Source: Chitinophagaceae bacterium (GTDB taxonomy: Bacteria; Bacteroidota; Bacteroidia; Chitinophagales; Chitinophagaceae). From it: a stretch of 6,597 nucleotides of DNA. Positions within the stretch are counted from its first letter, which is position 1. Every line of letters begins with the position of its first letter. Below are positions 1 to 6,294 of this stretch, piece after piece. Location of the stretch: positions 1-6,597 of the forward strand of contig JADLEN010000095.1 in the NCBI GenBank assembly GCA_020846105.1, given 5' to 3'. Below the pieces are notes generated by a model that was given only the letters and a program-made list of their open reading frames with translations, was not told the DNA's origin and ran no database searches. Both the position numbers and the translations under genes were made by a program.

Positions 1-2770
1 AGCAACTAACAAGAGTGAAATAACCAACCACGCCTACAATGAGCGTATTGCCTACGCCCAAGCACAATACTTTTTTAAAAAAGGGTCTTGGAAAGATGCT
101 ATTGTAGCCTACGAAGCAGCAGGCATTTACAACCTCAATAACAAAGAAATAATTACTTCTAAGTTTGAACTTGCCTATTGCTATTTCAACAACAAACAAT
201 TTGCCGAGGCCAAAAAATTAATGGTAAGCATCAAAGACCTTGATAGTAAATATGCCGACAATGCACATTACTATTTTGGCTTACTTGCCTATAATGAGGC
301 CGATTACAAAACCGCACTCGAAAGCTTCGAAAGAATAGAGTCGAAAAACGAATACAAAACCGTAGTACCCTATTATATAGCAGAGATACTGTACTTTGAT
401 GGCAAAAAAGATAAGGCTTTAGCAAAGGCCTTAGCGGCTATAAAAAGCCCCGAACAAAATTATTACCACAACGAGCTGCATTTATTAGCAGCACAGTGCT
501 ATTTCGAAAAAAACGACTACAAAACAGCTATCCCTTATTTTGAATTTTATTACACCAACGTTTCTAAAATTCGCAAGCAAGACCTCTTCAAAATGGGCTA
601 TTGCTATTACCAAACCGAGCAATGGAAAAAAGCTGTAGAGCCTTTCCAGCAGCTAAGTGTGGTACAAGACGAGCTAGGCCAAAATGCAATGTATCTACTT
701 GGCGATTGTTTCCTAAAACTAGATGACCCCAAAGGTGCCAAAAATGCTTTTGCTATCTGTAGCGAAATGAAATTCAATCCACAGTTGGTAGAGCCCTCTT
801 TGTTGCTTTCTGGCAAGCTTGCTTTTCAGCTAGGCTATGCAAGCGAGGGCAATGCACTACTGAGTAAGCTAAATAATGAATACCCTAATTCACAATTTCG
901 CTCTGAAGCAGCCAACGTACTTTCGGCACAATTGCTAAAAGCTGGTGCATACGCCGAAGCCTACCAAATGTTGCAAGAAAGCAACTCGGCAAGTATGGAA
1001 TTGAAGCAAAAAATCAATTATGGTTTCGCATTGCAAAATATCCAAAAAAACAATTGGGGCGAGGCCGAAAAATTACTCAATCAATCGCTCTCAAATAACA
1101 GCAACCAAAGCTATGAAGCAGCAGCCTATTTCTGGAAAGCAGAGATAGATTACCGAAACAATAAATTTGCTGAAGCTATAAATAATGGCAAGCAATTTTT
1201 GGCAAAAAACACTGTCGAAAATGCAAGTATCAGCCCCAATGCCACACCGCAAAATGCGCTATTGACAATGGGCTATGCAGCACTAAATGCGCAACAATTT
1301 TCGGAAGCAAGACAATATTTTGCACAAGCACAAAGCAAACAAAACTTGCAACAATACTCGCCCGAACTAGCCGCCGATGCCACTTTGCGCGAAGCCGATG
1401 CCGCATTCCTAGACAAGGATTATGCCAAAGCTAGCGAGTTATACACCAAGTCTATAGCGCTGAAAGGCAATGATGGCGATTATGCCCTTTTTCAAAAAAG
1501 TACCCTTCTTGGTTTGCAAGGTCGCTCGGCCGAACAAGCCGACTTATTGTTGCAAATTGTAAGTCAAAAAAGTCCTGAATCTAAGTATAAATATGAAGCA
1601 CACTATGCACTTGGCGACTTACACCTCGATGCTAATAAGTATGAAGATGCTATCAATCATTTTCAGAAAATAACCGACGCAAATGCCAAGCACCTTGCAA
1701 GCAAATCGTTGATGAAAATTGCTTTTGCTTACCAAGAAGCAGACAATAATACCAAGGCAATAGAAACTTACAAATCTGTAATAAGCAGATACCCCAATTC
1801 CGAACAAAGAAACTCGGCCTTAGATGCACTCAAAAACTTGTATGTAAGCACCAATCAGCCCAATGCCTACGTACAATTATTGAAAGACAACAACCTTAAC
1901 GCTAGTAGCAGCAGCGATTTAGATTCTGTGTTTTATGCCGCAGCCGAAGGGCAATTTGCCAATAAAAATTATGTACAAAGCATAGAGGCTATGCGCAACT
2001 ACCTGAGCCAATACCCCCAAGGTATTTTCAAAACAAAAGCTACTTTTTACAAGTCGGAAAGCCACTACCAACAAAAGCAATACGACTCGGCACTCATAGG
2101 CTACGACCTAGTACTTGGCGAGCCTTGGAGCGACTTTACAGAACCTTCGGCACTCAAAGCATCGGGCATAGCTATGGCACAAAGCAATTACATAGCTGCT
2201 GAAAAATACTTTGGCATCTTGCGCAGCAATGCTATTGGGCTCAGCAACCTCACTATGGCCTACAAAGGACTAATGCTTGCTGCCAAAAACCAAAACAACT
2301 ATATAAGTAGTAGCAAGATTGCCGATACCTTATTGAGCTTGCCAGAGTTGCCAGAGGCCATAAAACAAGAGGCCCTTTTGGTAAAAGCCCATGCCGCGCT
2401 TGATGCCACAGAATACAAAGTGGCAGGCGCTTATTTTGGACAAGTGCGCGATGCCAAAAACATAGAAATAGCAGCCGAAGCCAACTACAACCTTGCTGCA
2501 CTATTACTTATCGATGGCAAGCTGAAAGAAGCCGAGACGGCCACCAACCAAGTCATTGCCCAAACAAGTGCCAGCAATTATTGGAACACCAAAGCATACA
2601 TACTTATGGCAGATGTGTTTGTAGCACAAAAAGATTTTTTCAATGCCAAAGCTACTTTACAAAGCCTCGTAAAAAATGCCAAGAATGAAAGCTTGAAAAA
2701 AGAAGCACAAAGCAAACTTGCAGAAGTAAAACTATTAGAAAAAGGAAAAAGCAAACTGAGCGAGGGATAG
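1..2770 (+). CDS. Long TPR-repeat protein, 5' end missing (probable exported/periplasmic scaffold)
   Basis: The reading frame is open from base 2 to the TAG at 2768-2770, giving 922 visible residues. The ATG at 221 is not the start, because TPR-like helices continue in frame upstream of it (for example AYAQAQYFFKKGSWKDAIVAY). The true start and any signal peptide lie before the window. The protein is a nearly unbroken array of TPR helix pairs. Clear ones, numbered from the first visible residue, are at about 85-113, 157-186, 194-219 and 531-561, with the usual small-residue/Tyr pattern and repeated Y-P-N-S links. No catalytic motif is visible. Bacteroidota encode such roughly 1000-residue TPR proteins beside outer-membrane barrels, so perhaps under 100 residues are missing. 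It probably acts as a protein-binding scaffold in the periplasm or on the outer membrane; the location is inferred from its partner gene, 3 bases downstream. Sampled lines are less GC-rich than the genes that follow. I do not recognise a gene name. Confidence 0.9.
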   Translation, partial: ATNKSEITNHAYNERIAYAQAQYFFKKGSWKDAIVAYEAAGIYNLNNKEIITSKFELAYCYFNNKQFAEAKKLMVSIKDLDSKYADNAHYYFGLLAYNEADYKTALESFERIESKNEYKTVVPYYIAEILYFDGKKDKALAKALAAIKSPEQNYYHNELHLLAAQCYFEKNDYKTAIPYFEFYYTNVSKIRKQDLFKMGYCYYQTEQWKKAVEPFQQLSVVQDELGQNAMYLLGDCFLKLDDPKGAKNAFAICSEMKFNPQLVEPSLLLSGKLAFQLGYASEGNALLSKLNNEYPNSQFRSEAANVLSAQLLKAGAYAEAYQMLQESNSASMELKQKINYGFALQNIQKNNWGEAEKLLNQSLSNNSNQSYEAAAYFWKAEIDYRNNKFAEAINNGKQFLAKNTVENASISPNATPQNALLTMGYAALNAQQFSEARQYFAQAQSKQNLQQYSPELAADATLREADAAFLDKDYAKASELYTKSIALKGNDGDYALFQKSTLLGLQGRSAEQADLLLQIVSQKSPESKYKYEAHYALGDLHLDANKYEDAINHFQKITDANAKHLASKSLMKIAFAYQEADNNTKAIETYKSVISRYPNSEQRNSALDALKNLYVSTNQPNAYVQLLKDNNLNASSSSDLDSVFYAAAEGQFANKNYVQSIEAMRNYLSQYPQGIFKTKATFYKSESHYQQKQYDSALIGYDLVLGEPWSDFTEPSALKASGIAMAQSNYIAAEKYFGILRSNAIGLSNLTMAYKGLMLAAKNQNNYISSSKIADTLLSLPELPEAIKQEALLVKAHAALDATEYKVAGAYFGQVRDAKNIEIAAEANYNLAALLLIDGKLKEAETATNQVIAQTSASNYWNTKAYILMADVFVAQKDFFNAKATLQSLVKNAKNESLKKEAQSKLAEVKLLEKGKSKLSEG

Positions 2771-2773
2771 ACT

Positions 2774-4408
2774 ATGAAGCACACAAAACAAATCTTATCA
2801 TTTTTGGGGCTACTCTTTGCTGGCAATACCTTTGCGCAGCAAAAGACCACTGTAGCCGATACCACTATCAAGGCTACCACCATAGAGATAACCCAAATAT
2901 ACAAGCCACAGATAAAGCAAGCCAAAAAAGAACAATACAACCCTAGCCTACCACCTACCGACAATAGCCCTAGCCGCTTCGAATACAAGGTGCCCCAATA
3001 CCCTCAAAACTACAACTACAAGCCTACCCCCTTGCAAGCATTGGCCATTGCCAAAGATAGCAACAGCAATACCTACAAGCATTACATCAAAGCAGGACTA
3101 GGCAACCTACGCACCCTATACCTCGATGCGGGCCTTAGCGAGCTACGTACCAAAAGCACCAACACCATTATCCACCTTGGGCTGCTATCGCAAAAGGGCG
3201 ATATCAAATACCAAAAACAGACTGTAGCCGTGCTCAATGCCCTTACCCAAGCCACTAGCCAAAAATACAATTACACCATTGGGCTAGATGCATCGCACCA
3301 CAACTTTTTTCAGTATGGCTACGACCATGTTGCTATCCCCAATATCATGCCTAGCATGCAGAGCCTCTCTGGCGCACAACTATCGCTTACCGCTGCCGAA
3401 AAAGAATATGACCGCAACAAATTCAAGAAGATGGCCAACATCGGGCTTTCGTACCATACGGGCAGCAATAACCTTGGCGAAACCGGCTTGTCTGCTGGCG
3501 TGGCAGCACAAAAACTACTTACAGACTCGCTCACTGCCGAGGCAGGCCTACAGGGCAACATCGCTTTTTTCCAAGCCAACACCTACAGCGCCAACAATGG
3601 CTACCTATCCTTAAAGCTTGGTGGCACTTTCCAGCATGGCAACCTTACCCTACGTGCTTTTGCACTACCCACCATTGCCCAAAACCAAGCGCAGCACCTA
3701 CTTGCCGATGTATCAATACAATTCCGCATACCCAAGGCCAAAGCCAGTGTAGCCACTGGCTACCACAGTAGTCTTTACCAAAACACCTACCGCCAGCTAT
3801 ACCTTTTCAACCCATACCTAAGCAACTATACCGCTAGCCAAACCAAGAGCCAAGAAATCTTCCTAGAGTTGCAGAAGTCTTTTGGGCACCACGTACATGC
3901 AAGCATCCGCATAGGCACTTGGCAATACCACAATTTTGCCACTTTTGTAAATGCCCCCATCAGCAACCCAGAGCAGCTAATGCTGCAATACCTACCCACT
4001 GTCAGCGCCTTTGCTACCCAATTTGCCCTACGCTACCAGCTAGGCACTAGTCTATCTGTAGGTGGCCTATTGGCCATCACCAACTATAGCAACATACCCA
4101 CCAACACCAAAGTGTGGCACACACCCACCACCCGTATCCATGGCGATATAAGCTGGCAAGTACTACCCGAGCTACATTTTACAGCCTACAGCGCGCTTGT
4201 GGCCGGCAACTATGCTATGGACACCAAGCTAGCCCCCATACTACTACCCTCTTACCTAGACATGGGTTTTGGCGCCGAGTACCTACCCCTACCCAAGCTG
4301 TCTTTCTTTCTCAATTGCAACAACCTACTCAATAATAAATACCAACGCTGGCAAGGTTATCAAGCCTATGGTATAAATATTTATGGTGGTCTGCGCTTGA
4401 AATTCTAA
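2774..4408 (+). CDS. Plug-less TonB-receptor-like outer-membrane beta-barrel protein
   Basis: The 544-residue protein starts with a signal peptide: basic MKHTKQ, hydrophobic ILSFLGLLFAG, and a likely cut after TFA at residue 21. Residues 36-80 form a linker containing IYKPQIKQAKKEQYNPSLPP and then FEYKVPQYP. From memory this resembles the Y-x-P/P-x-I-x-D linker of a Bacteroidota family usually annotated as TonB-dependent receptor. From about residue 101 to the end the sequence alternates as beta-strands (YIKAGLGNLRTLYLDAGL and many like it). Residues 508-544 match the last strands of TonB-dependent receptors (NCNNLLNNKY, a GYxxYG turn) and end in phenylalanine, the usual signal for barrel insertion. 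No plug domain, TonB box or carboxypeptidase-like domain is visible and the length is well below that of a full receptor, so nutrient import is doubtful. The ATG lies 3 bases after the TPR gene's stop, implying co-transcription. It may be the barrel partner of that TPR protein; its substrate is unknown. Confidence 0.85.
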   Translation: MKHTKQILSFLGLLFAGNTFAQQKTTVADTTIKATTIEITQIYKPQIKQAKKEQYNPSLPPTDNSPSRFEYKVPQYPQNYNYKPTPLQALAIAKDSNSNTYKHYIKAGLGNLRTLYLDAGLSELRTKSTNTIIHLGLLSQKGDIKYQKQTVAVLNALTQATSQKYNYTIGLDASHHNFFQYGYDHVAIPNIMPSMQSLSGAQLSLTAAEKEYDRNKFKKMANIGLSYHTGSNNLGETGLSAGVAAQKLLTDSLTAEAGLQGNIAFFQANTYSANNGYLSLKLGGTFQHGNLTLRAFALPTIAQNQAQHLLADVSIQFRIPKAKASVATGYHSSLYQNTYRQLYLFNPYLSNYTASQTKSQEIFLELQKSFGHHVHASIRIGTWQYHNFATFVNAPISNPEQLMLQYLPTVSAFATQFALRYQLGTSLSVGGLLAITNYSNIPTNTKVWHTPTTRIHGDISWQVLPELHFTAYSALVAGNYAMDTKLAPILLPSYLDMGFGAEYLPLPKLSFFLNCNNLLNNKYQRWQGYQAYGINIYGGLRLKF

Positions 4409-4444
4409 TTTCGCCCCAACTAACAAACAATTAGCCTACAAATC

Positions 4445-5362
4445 ATGGACATCGCCAAATACATTGGTCTTTACATTCTCAAAAACAAATATTGCTGCCT
4501 ACAAGGCCTCGGCAACTTAGAGATAAAAAAAATACCCGCTCAGCACCACGGCGACCAACTCACAAGCCCCAGCTACGTGGCCCAGCTAGACCCTCAAGGC
4601 TCTATCGACGACTCTTTTCCCAACTTTGTGGCCAACAACGAGCGCGTAAGCATTGCCAAAGCATCCAACGAAATCAGCGACTTTATCCGCAACAGCAAAG
4701 TAAAACTTGCCAACGGCGAAGCCATCATAGTACCCTCTGTGGGCCAATACATACTGCAAGGCCACCGGCTCAGCTTCGAGCTAGACGCCAACTTTAGCCT
4801 ACCCACAAGCCCCATACACTTTCCGATAGCCACCACAGCCGCGCCCACCCCAGAAACCCCCAAGCCAGACGGCCACCTTTTCGAAAGCTTCAACAACACC
4901 AACAAGCAAAGCGCCATCAACTGGAACATGGTAGCCATCTGGGGCATCATCATCGTTATCGGCGCCAGCATCATAGGCTGGGGCGTTCGGTATTTTATCA
5001 ACCAAACCCCTAGCCCCGAAATCGTAGAGCAAGCCCCATCGCCCATACAAGTGCCCATAGCCGTGGCAGAAGACACCACAGCCAACAGCATAGACAGCGC
5101 CGCACTAGCAGCCATAAGCCCTACTAGCAGCACAGACACCGGCAGCTACACCTTCCTTATCAAAGAATACAACACCCTAGCCAAAGCAGAGAAACGCCAA
5201 AAACAACTCATATCCTTTGGCTACAACGTAGGCCTCAAAACCATAGACAGCAACCTACACTACGTCATCAGCACCATACGTGCCACCCCTGCAGACACCG
5301 CCCACATCCGCGACTCGCTCAGCCGCAACCTAAACCCAAGCGGCGTGCGCATACTACCTTAG
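4445..5362 (+). CDS. HU-CCDC81-like / SPOR-domain inner-membrane protein
   Basis: This 305-residue protein has three parts. Residues 1 to about 118 read as two HU-like modules of the HU-CCDC81 type found in Bacteroidota: MDIAKYIGLYILKN with CLQGLGNLEI at 18-27, then VSIAKASNEISDFIRN with GEAIIVPSVGQY at 91-102. A Pro-rich linker follows. Residues 161-184 (NMVAIWGIIIVIGASIIGWG, then VRYF) form one transmembrane helix. A Pro/Ser/Thr-rich spacer leads to a SPOR domain at about 234-305, with YTFLIKEYNTLAKAEKRQKQ, a following GY turn, LHYVIST, and VRILP at the end. SPOR domains bind peptidoglycan glycan strands stripped of peptide stems. The layout predicts HU modules in the cytoplasm and SPOR in the periplasm. 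The HU modules are more likely protein-binding than DNA-bending, since the basic DNA-binding arms of HU are not evident. An in-frame TAA at 4421 and no intervening ATG fix the start at 4445. It follows the barrel gene by 36 bases and is followed by a terminator. Confidence 0.88.
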   Translation: MDIAKYIGLYILKNKYCCLQGLGNLEIKKIPAQHHGDQLTSPSYVAQLDPQGSIDDSFPNFVANNERVSIAKASNEISDFIRNSKVKLANGEAIIVPSVGQYILQGHRLSFELDANFSLPTSPIHFPIATTAAPTPETPKPDGHLFESFNNTNKQSAINWNMVAIWGIIIVIGASIIGWGVRYFINQTPSPEIVEQAPSPIQVPIAVAEDTTANSIDSAALAAISPTSSTDTGSYTFLIKEYNTLAKAEKRQKQLISFGYNVGLKTIDSNLHYVISTIRATPADTAHIRDSLSRNLNPSGVRILP

Positions 5363-5381
5363 CACATACCTCACAAGCCCC

Positions 5382-5410
5382 AAAGCCCAGCCCCCAACGC
5401 TGGGCTTTTT
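5382..5410 (+). terminator. Rho-independent terminator of the three-gene block
   Basis: A perfect 10-bp stem, AAAGCCCAGC (5382-5391) with GCTGGGCTTT (5399-5408), closes a 7-base loop, and a T run covers 5406-5410. It begins 20 bases after the SPOR gene's stop. On the - strand the hairpin is followed by GGGG rather than a T run, so it should act mainly on + strand transcripts. All bases were read directly. Confidence 0.88.
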
Positions 5411-5667
5411 GCTGCCCCCAAGCCACAGCCCTTTCTCTTTTTTTGGGCGGTTGGGCTTTCAGCTACTTCGTTAAGCTTTGGGTCTCGGGCTGTTGCTTGT
5501 ACTCCGCCCCAAGGCCGCCGCCGCAAAGGCTTCAGCGGGGTACAGCTGCCATCCCGCGCAGGTTTAGGCTTTTATCTTGCTATTAAGCTTTGCTTTTGGC
5601 GTATAGCCACCCATACCCTAGCCCCCTAGCACACAGCCAATGCTCATTTCACCCTCCTCATTCACCG
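5411..5667. other. Intergenic region between convergent genes
   Basis: These 257 bases, or about 305 counted from the SPOR gene's stop at 5362, contain no credible gene. They hold the tail of the terminator region, a T-rich run at about 5431-5444, the structured element at 5444-5568, and the 10-base direct repeat TTAAGCTTTG at 5471-5480 and 5583-5592. No clear terminator for the - strand gene ending at 5668 was found here. The last part, about 5593-5667, is C-rich and featureless. Confidence 0.6.
5444..5568. repeat. Structured GC-rich intergenic element, possible dispersed repeat
   Basis: This noncoding stretch is unlike its surroundings and can fold. GTACTCCGC (5499-5507) pairs with GCGGGGTAC (5535-5543) over 9 bp with one G-T wobble, and TT/AG next to it adds one pair and one wobble. 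Inside the loop AAGGCC and GGCTT can pair with a bulge. The ends, GGGCTTTCAGCT on the left and CAGCTGCCATCCCGCGCAG on the right, resemble from memory a repeat scattered between genes in many Bacteroidota genomes. That resemblance is unverified. The exact edges and strand are uncertain. It sits between the ends of oppositely directed genes, where such elements are tolerated. Confidence 0.45.
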
Positions 5668-6099
5668 CTACACTTGCTCCTGATACTTCTTGGCTATGGC
5701 CAGCACCGCCTCAAAAAACGCCTTGTCATCCATCATCATCATATCGCCTACATTGCGCAGCTTAGCCACCTCCGCTACCTCATGCATATTCGCTATTCTT
5801 TCCAAGTTATTTATCACCACATTTAACGACCGCCTATGCGCCTTCCCATCTTGGCTCTGCACAAAATCCCTTAGCTCATTTTCGTACAGCATATAGCTTT
5901 CCAATGCTATGCGCTCCCGCATTTGCACCGCAGCATCTTTTTCTTCATAGGCCAGCCATATATGCCAATAGTAGCCATCCGCCTCTGCCTCTAGCTTACT
6001 ATTGATATGTACCAGCGTATAAAAGTCTTCGAAAAAACGCCTAAAATCTACACCCTCCTTTATCGATTCCGATTTTATCCTTAGTGTTTTTATTTTCAT
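5668..6099 (-). CDS. Small protein with HRDC-like C-terminal domain
   Basis: The frame runs from ATG at 6099-6097 to TAG at 5670-5668 and encodes 143 residues. An in-frame run of GTG codons at 6177 would add 26 residues. I prefer the ATG because MKIKTLRIK is a natural beta-strand start, the added stretch looks like noise, and AAGGGA lies a few bases upstream as a weak ribosome-binding site. Residues 1-53 look like a small alpha/beta domain (FRRFFEDFYTLVHINSKLEA, then YYWHIWLAYEE). Residues 74-140 align by eye with the HRDC fold: an ELRDF helix, a VVINNLERIAN segment where HRDC has a y-x-v-f-s-N-x-x-L-x-x-i-A pattern, a KLRNVGD segment in place of L-x-x-i-x-G-i-G, and a closing FFEAVLAIAKKY helix. 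HRDC domains bind nucleic acid in RecQ and RNase D and occur in accessory proteins of some diversity-generating retroelements. The acidic, Met-rich NVGDMMMMDD turn departs from the usual G-I/V-G-x-x-K-x-x-x-Y, so nucleic-acid binding may be lost. The gene is sound; the domain call is tentative. Confidence 0.75.
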   Translation of the reverse strand: MKIKTLRIKSESIKEGVDFRRFFEDFYTLVHINSKLEAEADGYYWHIWLAYEEKDAAVQMRERIALESYMLYENELRDFVQSQDGKAHRRSLNVVINNLERIANMHEVAEVAKLRNVGDMMMMDDKAFFEAVLAIAKKYQEQV

Positions 6100-6294
6100 T
6101 GTTCCCTTATTTAGTGCTCTTTTCTTTTGTATAGCTTTTACACCATAGCCCTTATATTTAGTAGCCACCACCACCACATTCTTGCGCCCTTGCCAGCCTT
6201 TTCGCTCCTCCCCAAAAACAATCCTTTACCCCTTGCAATCCCAATATTACTAATAATTATCATTATAGCAACACAGTTTGGCCATTTTCTGCCC
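6100..6294. other. Spacer upstream of the HRDC-like gene
   Basis: These 195 bases separate two - strand reading frames. They include four CCA units at 6165-6176 and an AT-rich stretch at about 6242-6267 with the palindrome ATAATTAT (6253-6260). That stretch is a plausible promoter zone for the HRDC-like gene. I found no good match to the Bacteroidota promoter pattern TTTG then TAnnTTTG on the - strand, so no promoter is called. Confidence 0.4.

Noticed and set aside
221..2770. ATG at 221 as the true start of the TPR gene
   Set aside because: The frame is open to the window edge and the upstream residues form more TPR helices, so 221 is an internal Met.
2578..2988. 136-codon - strand open frame across the TPR/barrel junction
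   Set aside because: It covers the ends of two well-supported genes, and its Ser/Phe/Cys-rich translation looks like antisense of Lys/Ala-rich coding DNA.
4594..5139. 181-codon open frame opposite the HU/SPOR gene
   Set aside because: It lies entirely antisense to a well-supported gene and its translation is low-complexity and Met/Leu/Ala-rich; it is a shadow of the C-rich coding strand.
5382..5410. The terminator hairpin as a bidirectional terminator for the - strand gene
   Set aside because: Read on the - strand the stem is followed by GGGG rather than a T run, and it lies over 250 bases past that gene's stop.
6100..6177. 26-residue N-terminal extension of the HRDC-like protein from GTG at 6177
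   Set aside because: It begins in a run of GTG codons made by a CCA simple repeat, has low complexity, and the ATG at 6099 gives a better-formed protein start.
6242..6290. Promoter with a TATAAT-like box on the - strand (near 6264-6269)
   Set aside because: The box resembles an E. coli -10, but no Bacteroidota-type -7/-33 pattern or matching upstream element is present.
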